Assembly: GCA_023423045.1 (NCBI GenBank)
Contig: JAFAGA010000063.1
Location: 1-14,406, forward strand
Origin: Bacillota bacterium
GTDB taxonomy: Bacteria > Bacillota > Clostridia > Lachnospirales > Lachnospiraceae
Direction of reading: 5' to 3'
DNA: 14,406 nt
In this document: positions 1-6,690 of the stretch, piece after piece
Layout of the letters: each line of letters starts with the position of its first letter
Position numbering within the stretch: the first letter of the stretch is position 1
Program-made: the position numbers and the translations under genes
Notes under the pieces: generated by a model
Databases searched by the model: none
The model's input: only the letters and a program-made list of their open reading frames with translations
Told to the model about the DNA's origin: nothing

Positions 1-146
1 TGAGTATTCCGGGTGTTTTTGAACCGCCAATCCGGTTGCATGATACCGCTATTCCGGAATGACCGATACTGATATTCCGGAGGCAGAATACCAACATTCC
101 GGTTAACGATACCGCTGTCCATGTAAAATAGTGAGTTCTCCTTTAT

Positions 147-180
147 ACTGTATCTATGCGCTTTATAGCGTAAATACAGT
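147..180 (+). promoter_or_regulatory. Stem-loop upstream of istA of element B
   Basis: The outer stem ACTGTAT (147-153) pairs with ATACAGT (174-180). The inner stem TGCGCT (157-162) pairs with AGCGTA (167-172), with one G-U pair and loop TTAT. The structure ends just before the ribosome site GAAGGAGGT (182-190). A possible -10 hexamer, TATACT, overlaps the left arm. Element A has a matching structure at 460-493 with a different inner stem. It could be an RNA fold that limits read-through expression or an operator for the transposase; the sequence does not decide between these. Confidence 0.6.
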
Positions 181-197
181 TGAAGGAGGTCGCAATT

Positions 198-356
198 ATG
201 ACCAAATATCGTGAGATTATCCGGCTTGCCGGATTAAATCTCAGCCAGACTAACATTGCGCTCAGTTGTAATGCATCCAAAACCACAGTCAACAAGGTTC
301 TTAAAGCAGCAAGAGAAAAGAACATTGTGTGGCCTGATTCCACCGGACACTTTTGA
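198..356 (+). pseudogene. istA: IstA transposase of element B, 5' fragment
   Basis: This is the N-terminal piece of an IS21 transposase. It reads MTKYREIIRLAGLNLSQTNI and continues as a helix-turn-helix up to the tryptophan-proline at codons 45-46. It starts after a strong ribosome site, GAAGGAGGT. True IstA coding ends at 334. From 335 the frame runs into element A, adds five foreign residues and stops at 354-356, giving a 52-residue product. The remainder of the gene is at 2928-4353, and joining 334 to 2928 restores the frame exactly. A free DNA-binding domain of this kind could in principle act as a dominant-negative repressor, but nothing here shows that it is made. Confidence 0.9.
328..334. 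repeat. Target site duplication, left copy (element A)
   Basis: TGTGGCC directly precedes the first base of element A. The same 7 bases follow its last base at 2921-2927. The neighbouring bases differ on both sides, so the duplication is 7 bp, within or close to the range usual for IS21-family insertions. Confidence 0.93.
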
Positions 357-372
357 GCCACCTGTCCGGACT
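355..372. repeat. Subterminal inverted repeat of element A, left
   Basis: GAGCCACCTGTCCGGACT is repeated perfectly as its reverse complement at 2861-2878. Further weaker copies of GAGCCACC and GAGCCGGTGG follow at about 383-412. Such arrays are the likely binding sites of the IstA transposase. Confidence 0.85.
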
Positions 373-421
373 TTGAGAGCCACCATTCCGGTTCTCCAGA
401 GCCGGTGGTTCCGGTAATTCA

Positions 422-438
422 GAGCCCATTTATAGGCT
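422..438. repeat. Short hairpin GAGCC/GGCTC
   Basis: GAGCC and GGCTC, separated by seven A/T-rich bases, form a small hairpin between the left-end repeats and the istA leader of element A. Its role is unknown. Confidence 0.4.
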
Positions 439-459
439 CTATTACATAAATTCCTTTAT

Positions 460-493
460 ACTGTAGGTACGCACCGAATGGTGTGAATACAGT
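460..493 (+). promoter_or_regulatory. Stem-loop upstream of istA of element A
   Basis: The outer stem ACTGTA (460-465) pairs with TACAGT (488-493). The inner stem CGCACC (470-475) pairs with GGTGTG (480-485), with one G-U pair and loop GAAT. It ends directly before the ribosome site AAAGGAGGT. The fold matches the one in element B at 147-180: the outer arm is shared and the inner stem has changed on both sides while keeping six pairs. Confidence 0.65.
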
Positions 494-510
494 TAAAGGA
501 GGTCACACAT

Positions 511-2064
511 ATGACCAAGTATCGAGAAATCCTACGGCTAAAAAGCCTTGGATTCAGTGAGCGAAACATTGCAGCTAGTTGCGGTGTTTCAAGAAATACG
601 GTCGCCAAAGTAACAAAGCGAGCTGATGAATTACATATCAACTGGCCACTCGACTTTGATATGACCGATCACGCCCTTGATGAGCTTATGTTTCCCAAGG
701 ACAAATCAGCAACAAATAAACGTATGCCTGACTATGACTACATCCGGAAAGAACTTCTCCGGAATGGAGTCAACAAAAAACTTCTGTGGGTGGAATACTG
801 CGAGGAATGCCGTATGAACGGCAATGATCCTTTGATGTATTCTCAGTTCTGCTACTACATTCAGAAGAACGAGGAAAAACGCAGAGCCGCCATGCATATC
901 CCACGCAATCCCGGTGAGCAGGTTGAAGTTGACTGGGCAGGTGATCCTGCTCACATCATCGACCCTGATACCGGTGAAATCATAGAGGCATGGCTTTTTG
1001 TTGGGGTTATGACTTACAGCCAATACACGTTTGCAGAAGCCTTTATCAATGAACGCACAAACAACTGGATAAAAGCTCATAATCACATGTATCAGTTCTT
1101 TGGCGGCGTTGCACCTATGCTGGTATCCGATAATTGCACAACTGCAGTAAATCATCAAAAAAGCACATGGTATACTCCGGCACTGAACATGACCTATCAT
1201 GAGATGGCAGAACATTACAATGTAGCCATTCTTCCGGCAAGAGTCCGGAAACCCAAAGATAAACCAAACGTAGAAGGTTCTGTTGGAAAGATATCCACCT
1301 GGATCACAGCAGCCCTCCGAAATGAACAGTTTTTCTCGTTAGCAGAACTGAATACTGCAATAAAGGGAAAACTGACTGCTTACAATGCTCGTAAATTCGA
1401 GAAAAAAGAATGTAGCAGGCTTGGTTTATTTCTTGGGGAAGAAATGCCATTACTGGCTGCATTGCCTGCTACACCTTTTGAACTGTGTGAGTGGAAACAA
1501 GCCACTGTTCAGTTCAATTATCACATCGCACTAGAAAAAATGTATTATTCTGTGCCTTATCAGTATATCAAAAATAAGGTCGGTGTGCGTATAACAGAAA
1601 CAACAATTGAAATATTTTATAATCACAATCGGATTGCCTCACACCGGCGTCGCTATGGACGTCCGGGCCAGTATTCCACGGTAACGGAACATATGCCGGA
1701 AGATCACCAGAAATATCTGGAATGGAATGGCGACCGCTTCCGCAGATGGGCAGATTCGATTGGAACTAATACAAGTAACGTAGTTAATGCAATACTTACC
1801 TCCGGCAGGGTGGAACAACAATCCTACCGTAGCTGTATGGGACTATTAAAACTGGCAGAAAAGCATTCACCAGCCAAACTGGAAGCTGTATGTGCCAAAG
1901 CACTAACCTTCAGTTCAAGCCCAAGCTACAAAAGTATCAAGAACCTTCTGGTTGCAATGAAAGATGAGCCAGAAACGTTCCCATCCGATACAGGATTCGC
2001 TGAAAGCAACAAACCACATGGCATCACAAGAGGTGCCCGATATTACGGAGGTAAAAATCTATGA
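511..2064 (+). CDS. istA: IS21-family transposase IstA (element A)
   Basis: This is the DDE transposase that cuts and joins the element's ends, 517 residues and full length for the family. An N-terminal helix-turn-helix spans about residues 3-40 (REILRLKSLGFSERNIAASC). The integrase core has Asp141 in VEVDWAGD, Asp207 in VSDNC and Glu255 in PKDKPNVEG, spaced as in other IS21 transposases. The start follows AAAGGAGGT by a normal distance. The stop overlaps the istB start by 4 bp (ATGA), indicating translational coupling to its ATPase helper. The whole frame is open with no damage, so the element may still be active. Confidence 0.95.
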   Translation: MTKYREILRLKSLGFSERNIAASCGVSRNTVAKVTKRADELHINWPLDFDMTDHALDELMFPKDKSATNKRMPDYDYIRKELLRNGVNKKLLWVEYCEECRMNGNDPLMYSQFCYYIQKNEEKRRAAMHIPRNPGEQVEVDWAGDPAHIIDPDTGEIIEAWLFVGVMTYSQYTFAEAFINERTNNWIKAHNHMYQFFGGVAPMLVSDNCTTAVNHQKSTWYTPALNMTYHEMAEHYNVAILPARVRKPKDKPNVEGSVGKISTWITAALRNEQFFSLAELNTAIKGKLTAYNARKFEKKECSRLGLFLGEEMPLLAALPATPFELCEWKQATVQFNYHIALEKMYYSVPYQYIKNKVGVRITETTIEIFYNHNRIASHRRRYGRPGQYSTVTEHMPEDHQKYLEWNGDRFRRWADSIGTNTSNVVNAILTSGRVEQQSYRSCMGLLKLAEKHSPAKLEAVCAKALTFSSSPSYKSIKNLLVAMKDEPETFPSDTGFAESNKPHGITRGARYYGGKNL

Positions 2065-2837
2065 TAAATCAAAGTACGATTGATAAACTTATTGAAATGC
2101 GCCTGACTGCTATGGCTGATGCATTCCGAATCCAGATGAATGACACTTCCATGAAGGAAGTTCCTTTTGAGGATCGTTTTGGTATGCTGGTTGATGTTGA
2201 ATATACCAACCGTAAGAATAACCGTTTAAAAAGGCTCATACGGAGCGGAGGTCTTGAACAGCCCGATGCCAGCATTTCAGCAATTGATTATACATCAGGA
2301 AGAAAGCTTAACAAGTCACTTATTACCCGGCTAGCAACATGTGAATACATCACGGAACACCGGAACATCTTTATTACCGGAGCAACCGGAAGTGGCAAGA
2401 CATATATGGCCTGTGCTTTTGGTATGGAAGCCTGCAAGCAGTATTATACAGTAAAGTATGTCCGTCTTCCGGATCTTCTGCTGGATTTGCAGTCAGCCAA
2501 AGCAGATGGAAACTTTGCCTCAGTACTCAAGAAGTATACGAATCCGGTATTGCTCATCATAGACGAATGGCTACTTCTGAAACTAATAGAACCAGAGGCC
2601 CGTTATCTTTTTGAATTAATTCATAAAAGACGCAAGAGATCATCTACGATTTTCTGCTCACAGTATCAGGAAGCCGAATGGTATCAGCAGATCTGTGGTG
2701 GAGAAAGTACTCTCGCAGATGCCATAATGGATCGTATTTCGTACGACTCATATAAAATCGATATTGAAAGCATTGACCCAACCAAGGATCTTTCTATGCG
2801 AGAGGTCTATGGATTGGATCCGGCACAGTCAAAGTAA
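2061..2837 (+). CDS. istB: IS21-family helper ATPase IstB (element A)
   Basis: This is a DnaA/AAA-type ATPase that assists IstA in choosing and capturing target DNA; 258 residues, normal length. The Walker A motif GATGSGKT is at residues 107-114 and the Walker B motif LLIIDEW has Asp168 and Glu169. The N-terminal 90 residues form the usual IstB lead-in domain (KLIEMRLTAMADAF). The start codon overlaps the istA stop by 4 bp. It is about two-thirds identical by eye to the IstB of element B at 4359-5135. Confidence 0.95.
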   Translation: MINQSTIDKLIEMRLTAMADAFRIQMNDTSMKEVPFEDRFGMLVDVEYTNRKNNRLKRLIRSGGLEQPDASISAIDYTSGRKLNKSLITRLATCEYITEHRNIFITGATGSGKTYMACAFGMEACKQYYTVKYVRLPDLLLDLQSAKADGNFASVLKKYTNPVLLIIDEWLLLKLIEPEARYLFELIHKRRKRSSTIFCSQYQEAEWYQQICGGESTLADAIMDRISYDSYKIDIESIDPTKDLSMREVYGLDPAQSK

Positions 2838-2860
2838 CTTATAAACCAAGTGGCTCCGTT

Positions 2861-2878
2861 AGTCCGGACAGGTGGCTC
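2861..2878. repeat. Subterminal inverted repeat of element A, right
   Basis: AGTCCGGACAGGTGGCTC is the exact reverse complement of 355-372. It lies 42 bp inside the right end, whereas the left copy lies 20 bp inside its end, so the two ends are not symmetrical. Confidence 0.85.
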
Positions 2879-2920
2879 ACGCCACACCGGACTGGCGGCT
2901 CTGCCGCACCGTAATAATCA

Positions 2921-2927
2921 TGTGGCC
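2921..2927. repeat. Target site duplication, right copy (element A)
   Basis: TGTGGCC follows the terminal AATCA of element A and duplicates 328-334. Confidence 0.93.
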
Positions 2928-4353
2928 CTTGGATCAGAAGCTGACAGATGATGTCTTGGCTAAAATGCTGTTTCCGGAGGAGGAGCAAACTGCCGTTGCC
3001 TCCAATAAGCGAATGCCGGATTATGACCACATTCGCAAGGAACTTCTCCGTAACGGAGTTAACAAAAAGCTCCTGTGGACGGAATACCTGGAGGAATGCC
3101 GCCTCGCAGGCAACGAGCCACTCATGTATTCCCAGTTCTGCTATTACATTCAGCAGGATGAGCAGAAGCGGCGCGCTACGATGCATATCAACCGCAAACC
3201 CGGAGAACAGGTCGAGGTCGACTGGGCAGGAGATCCGGCCCATCTCACCGATCCGGATACCGGTGAGAGCATCAATGCATATCTTTTCGTCGGGGTCATG
3301 ACATACAGCCAGTATCCGTATGTCGAAGCATTTGTTGATGAAAAACAGCCATCATGGATCGCCGCACATGTCCATATGTATGAATACTTTGGCGGCGTTG
3401 CAAAAATCCTCGTCCCGGATAACTGCCGTACTGCAGTTGACCACAACAAAGGCTGGAAAGACCAGCGGATCAATGCAGTCTATCAGGGGATGGCAGAACA
3501 TTATGGCACTGCCGTTATCCCCGCCCGCGTCCGGGCTCCGAAGGATAAGCCAAATGCTGAGGGCTGCGTGGGTAACATCTCCACTTGGATCACGGCAGCT
3601 CTGCGCGATGAACAGTTCTTTTCCATCGGTGAACTTAACCGGGCTATCCGCCAAAAGCTGGAGGCCTTCAGTCGACGCCCTTTCCAGAAAAAAGAGGGCA
3701 GCCGATATGAGATCTTCCGCAACGAAGAACTGCCACTGCTGATGCCTTTACCTACTGCCCCGTATGAACTGGCGGAATGGAAACAAGCCACCGTCCAGTT
3801 CAATTATCACATATCCTGCTCTGGAATGCTATACTCGGTTCCGCATGAATATATAAAACGCAAGGTTGATGTACGGGTCACCGGTACGACGATTGAGATA
3901 TTTTATAGTAATAACCGTATTGCCTCCCACCGCCGTCTCTACGGTCGCAAGGGGCAGTACAGCACCATTACCGAGCATATGCCGGCCTCCCATCAGCAGT
4001 ATCTGGAGTGGAACGGCGACCGTTTCCGCAAATGGGCGGAACGGATCGGCACCGGCACATACCAGGTAGTGGATGGCATCCTTAACTCCAAACGTGTGGA
4101 ACAACAGTCCTACAGGAGCTGTATGGGCCTTCTGAAGCTTGCTGACAAGTATTCTGTCGACCGGCTGGAGGCAGCCTGTACAAAGGCCCTCTCCTTCACC
4201 GCCACGCCCAGTTACAAGAGCATCAAGAACATCCTTGATACCGGCAACGACAGGGCATCGCCATCGAACAAAGGGCTGGCACCTGATGCACAGGTCACAT
4301 CCACACAGAACAGCCATGCGCTCACCCGAGGCGCTGATTACTATAGGAGGTAA
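2928..4353 (+). pseudogene. istA: IstA transposase of element B, 3' fragment
   Basis: This is the main part of the IstA gene whose first 46 codons lie at 198-334. It begins at LDQKLTDDVL and runs undamaged to the stop. In the rejoined 520-residue protein the catalytic acids are Asp144 (VEVDWAGD), Asp210 (VPDNC) and Glu257 (KPNAEG), matching the spacing in element A. The open frame can be read back to a GTG at 2872, but that start lies in the terminal repeats of element A and has no ribosome site, so I do not accept it as a gene start. The only defects are the insertion and its 7-bp duplication. Confidence 0.9.
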
Positions 4354-4358
4354 GGACC

Positions 4359-5135
4359 ATGACCATTCAAAGTACAATGGATAAACTGATCGAAATGCGC
4401 CTGACAGCCATGTCAGATGCGTTCCGTATACAGATCGATGACCCTAAAATGAAAGAGGTTGCCTTCGAAGACCGCTTCGGGATGTTGGTCGATGTTGAGT
4501 ACAGCAACCGGAAGCACAACAGCTTAAAGCGCCTGATCTGCAATGCCGGGTTTGACCAGCCGGAGGCTCATCTTTCCGATATTAACTATACATCCGGCCG
4601 CAGACTCAACCGGGTATTAATCGAGAGGCTCGCAACCTGTGAGTACATCACAGAACACAGGAACCTCTTTATCACAGGTGCCACGGGCAGCGGCAAGACC
4701 TATCTGGCCTGCGCATTCGGCATGGAGGCATGCAAGCAGCGTTTTAAGACCAAATACATTCGTCTTCCTGACCTTCTCCTTGAACTGGAGATGGCACGAA
4801 GCGACGGCACTTACAAAAAAGTACAGGCCAAGTATGCGAATCCCGTTCTTCTTATCATAGATGAATGGCTCCTGCTGAAGCCGACAGAATCAGAACAGCA
4901 TGACATCCTGGAACTGCTGCACAGGAGACGCCGGAATTCTTCCACAATCTTCTGCTCACAGTATGACTCAAACGGATGGTATGACCAGCTTGGCGGAGAT
5001 GACAGCCCTCTTTCCGAGGCCATTCTCGACCGCATCAAGCATGATGCCTATAAGATCAATATCATTCCAACAGACCCGACAAACTACCGGTCTATGCGGG
5101 AGGTATACGGATTAGATCCGGCATTAAGCGAGTAA
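4359..5135 (+). CDS. istB: IS21-family helper ATPase IstB (element B)
   Basis: This is the ATPase partner of IstA, 258 residues, full length. Walker A GATGSGKT is at residues 107-114 and Walker B LIIDEW is at about 165-170. It starts 5 bp after the istA stop behind a good ribosome site, TAGGAGGTAAGG. Because the upstream istA is split by element A, this gene can now be transcribed only from within A or from read-through. The protein itself looks intact and could possibly serve related elements. Confidence 0.94.
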   Translation: MTIQSTMDKLIEMRLTAMSDAFRIQIDDPKMKEVAFEDRFGMLVDVEYSNRKHNSLKRLICNAGFDQPEAHLSDINYTSGRRLNRVLIERLATCEYITEHRNLFITGATGSGKTYLACAFGMEACKQRFKTKYIRLPDLLLELEMARSDGTYKKVQAKYANPVLLIIDEWLLLKPTESEQHDILELLHRRRRNSSTIFCSQYDSNGWYDQLGGDDSPLSEAILDRIKHDAYKINIIPTDPTNYRSMREVYGLDPALSE

Positions 5136-5232
5136 ACTCGCACAAAGCAGCTTATTAACGGTATCCCTGTTCCGGTCTAGCGGTATTGTCTGACCGGAAC
5201 AGCGGTATCCGTTCCTTCGGAACACCGGTACA
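5136..5232. repeat. Right-end repeats of element B
   Basis: This non-coding stretch has several CCGG-centred repeats. One is CCGGAACAGCGGTATC (5194-5209), which matches the left-end repeat at 42-57 in inverted orientation with one difference. A GGTATCCCTGTTCCGG variant lies at about 5160. These are the presumed transposase binding sites of the right end. Confidence 0.7.
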
Positions 5233-5343
5233 ATTTCATAAGAATATACAAAGCCTGTGAATGATGGACAGGTGCGCTTCTGTTACAACAGAAAAATAGA
5301 TTTCAACACCATATAAATATTTTTATTACTTTTCTAAAAAGTT

Positions 5344-5373
5344 TGTAGGGATTTTGTTTTCTTGTGCGTTATT
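5344..5373 (+). promoter_or_regulatory. Promoter-like motif P1 (copy 1 of 3)
   Basis: TGTAGGGATTTT, then 11 bases, then CGTTATT. The same two blocks at the same distance occur at 12299-12328 and 13874-13903, each after an A/T-rich run. The layout fits -35 and -10 elements of a dedicated sigma factor. The GTTAT core resembles the -10 reported for BotR/TetR-type sigma factors. Without the IS66 element, the lipoprotein start at 8408 would lie about 250 bp downstream. Confidence 0.6.
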
Positions 5374-5566
5374 AAAGTGGAACTACAACTTAGCAGAACT
5401 TGTGTTATTGTAAAATTCAGCACTTAAATCCCTGGCAAATAGTTAAACTTATGAAAGGAGTGATTCCATGGGATAATAGTTCATAATATAATAAAAAAGT
5501 GAATATGAGTCCTCTCGATACACTGAGGGTAAACTTATTACTATTACTTAGCTAAATATATCAGAA

Positions 5567-5574
5567 GTTGTATC
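5567..5574. repeat. Target site duplication, left copy (IS66)
   Basis: GTTGTATC lies directly before the left inverted repeat and again directly after the right one (8351-8358). Eight bases is the typical duplication length for IS66-family elements. Confidence 0.95.
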
Positions 5575-5594
5575 GTAAACGCTCCATAGTGGGT
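5575..5594. repeat. IS66 terminal inverted repeat, left
   Basis: The 20 bases starting GTAAACGCTCC match the reverse complement of 8331-8350 exactly. A further CCCATAAA block recurs a little inward at both ends. Confidence 0.95.
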
Positions 5595-5638
5595 GCGTAG
5601 ACCCTATCCCATAAATTTGAGATAATAGGCTAACCGAT

Positions 5639-5665
5639 CAAAAAAGTTGAGGCTTAACTTTTTTG
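5639..5665 (+). terminator. Perfect 10-bp stem-loop upstream of tnpA
   Basis: CAAAAAAGTT (5639-5648) and AACTTTTTTG (5656-5665) pair perfectly around a 7-base loop, with a run of T in the right arm. It lies just inside the left end and before the ribosome site of tnpA. It may stop transcription entering from outside the element, a common protective device, but it lacks a G/C-rich stem, so its strength is uncertain. Confidence 0.45.
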
Positions 5666-5687
5666 ACATCCATAGGAGGAAAAGTCT

Positions 5688-6056
5688 ATGAACTCAACAA
5701 CTTCTTTAGTAGCTAGGCAATATCGACTTCAGGAATGGGCTGATCAGATACGTGACTGTCAAAACAGATCCTCTGGACTGTCTGTCAATGAATGGTGTAG
5801 TCAGCATGAGATTACCCCTGCGAATTATTACTATCGCTTAAGGGAAGTACGAAAAGCTTGTCTTGATCATATTTCACATGATGCTATACCGCAAACCATT
5901 GTTCCAGTTCCAGTGGAATTGATGATAAGTGATTCACAATCCACCGCGGGATCAGGATTAGAAGTTTCAGTAAATAACATTTGCATCCATGTAACCAACG
6001 GGACTACCCCAGAACTACTAAGGATGGTGCTGCAGGTGGCTGTCGATGTTAAATGA
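5688..6056 (+). CDS. tnpA: IS66 accessory protein TnpA
   Basis: This is the small first protein of the IS66 family, 122 residues, with a helix-turn-helix-like N-terminal half (QEWADQIRDCQNRSSGLSVN). TnpA is needed with TnpB and TnpC for transposition and is thought to bind DNA. The start follows AGGAGG. Its end overlaps tnpB by 11 bp, so the two are probably translationally coupled. Confidence 0.88.
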   Translation: MNSTTSLVARQYRLQEWADQIRDCQNRSSGLSVNEWCSQHEITPANYYYRLREVRKACLDHISHDAIPQTIVPVPVELMISDSQSTAGSGLEVSVNNICIHVTNGTTPELLRMVLQVAVDVK

Positions 6057-6408
6057 TGCAACCTGCTTTAAAACTATTTATATCGTGACTGGGTACACTG
6101 ATTTAAGAGCTGGTATGGATTCATTGGCGTCTATCGTGGAATCAAAACTTGGGAGTAACCCATTTGTGCCAGATACTCTTTATCTCTTCTGTGGAAGAAG
6201 AACGGATCGCATCAAAGGACTGGTATGGGAATCGGATGGACAACTTCTGTTATACAAAAGATTGGAGCAAGGAAGTTTTCAATGGCCTCGCTCTGAGTCT
6301 GAAGTAAAAAGCCTGACACAGCAACAGTTTCGTTGGCTGATGGAAGGGCTTACCGTTACTCCTAAGAGGTCCGTAAAGCAAGTGGAACCGCCCGAATATT
6401 TAGCATGA
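6046..6408 (+). CDS. tnpB: IS66 accessory protein TnpB
   Basis: This is the second IS66 protein, 120 residues, the normal length for this family. It shows the family hallmarks YIVTGYTDLRAGMDSLA near the N-terminus, LYLFCGRRTDRIKGLVWESD in the middle and GSFQWPR before the C-terminal third. Its biochemical role is not well defined, but it is required for transposition in studied IS66 elements. It overlaps the end of tnpA by 11 bp and has no strong ribosome site of its own. Confidence 0.93.
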   Translation: MLNDATCFKTIYIVTGYTDLRAGMDSLASIVESKLGSNPFVPDTLYLFCGRRTDRIKGLVWESDGQLLLYKRLEQGSFQWPRSESEVKSLTQQQFRWLMEGLTVTPKRSVKQVEPPEYLA

Positions 6409-6690
6409 CACTTGTTAAAAACAGAGAAATTTTTTCGCTGATTTCATGATTAATTATCCATGCAAATGTAGCCGTTCCATGCGGTTTTGATACCGCTACG
6501 AACTTACAATAAAAGCATTCTTCGATTGTAATTCCACAATCATCTTTTCCAAAGCCTGTGATTCAATGGCTCTTCAGCAGTCACACAGAGGCGAATAACT
6601 TATAGGCATTATGCCGAAGCCAGAGTTTTGAGGAATTCGCATTATTTTATACCTTCTGTTATAATAGAACCAGGAAAGGATGGGTTCTAT
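6409..6690 (+). other. Non-coding spacer between tnpB and tnpC
   Basis: This is 282 bp without a supported gene. It contains small inverted repeats (GCGGT/ACCGC near 6480-6497, GATTGT/ACAATC near 6514-6541) and, at its end, a promoter-like sequence for tnpC. A spacer of this size between the accessory genes and the transposase gene is unusual for a compact IS but leaves the element's ends unaffected. Confidence 0.6.
6636..6665 (+). promoter_or_regulatory. Possible vegetative promoter for tnpC
   Basis: TTCGCA (6636-6641), an 18-base spacer, then a perfect TATAAT (6660-6665), 25 bp before the tnpC start codon. The -35 matches the consensus TTGACA at four of six positions. The ribosome site AGGAAAGG follows at 6672-6679. 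Confidence 0.55.

Larger units (their letters stand above)
335..2920 (+). mobile_element. IS21-family element A, complete, 2586 bp
   Basis: This is a complete element that begins TGATT and ends AATCA, flanked by the 7-bp duplication TGTGGCC. Inside each end lies an 18-bp perfect inverted repeat (355-372 and 2861-2878), plus further GAGCCACC-type repeats. It carries istA (511-2064) and istB (2061-2837), both open over full length. It inserted into codon 46 of the istA gene of element B, in the same orientation. The two elements are clearly related in protein sequence but differ in end sequences, so this is insertion of one IS21 relative into another and not a tandem duplication. Confidence 0.93.
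1..5232 (+). mobile_element. IS21-family element B, interrupted by element A
   Basis: This is an IS21-type element carrying istA (split) and istB (intact), split by element A at 335-2920. The ends hold several short repeats of the type GATACCGCT(A/G)TTCCGG. They occur near the left end at 42-57 and as a shortened copy near 108, and in inverted orientation near the right end at 5194-5209. Multiple subterminal repeats are typical of IS21-family ends. The left boundary may be at or before base 1, since the window starts with TG. The right boundary is placed near 5232 where the CCGG-rich repeats stop, but I could not find a target duplication, so both outer borders are approximate. The element looks richer in G and C than element A and the host DNA around it. 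Confidence 0.8.
5233..5574 (+). other. Host intergenic leader between two mobile elements
   Basis: This A/T-rich stretch between the end of element B and the IS66 element contains no substantial gene. It holds a small inverted repeat TTCTGT/ACAGAA (5278-5293), the promoter-like motif P1 (5344-5373) and a strong ribosome-like site GAAAGGAG (5453-5460). Behind that site an ATG at 5468 is followed by only one codon and a stop, and an overlapping ATG at 5451 gives 11 codons. Before the IS66 insertion this stretch continued directly into 8359, so it is the original upstream region of the lipoprotein gene at 8408. Confidence 0.7.

Noticed and set aside
143..1821. Several minus-strand open frames opposite istA and its leader
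   Set aside because: They are antisense shadows of IstA codons; two share similar sequence only because the two istA 5' ends are similar. None has a ribosome site.
2872..2930. GTG start giving a 493-residue IstA for element B
   Set aside because: The first ~19 codons are the terminal repeats of element A, there is no ribosome site, and the product lacks the helix-turn-helix.
6628..6690. Upstream ATG for tnpC
   Set aside because: It precedes the likely TATAAT and has no ribosome site; the ATG at 6691 has a good one.
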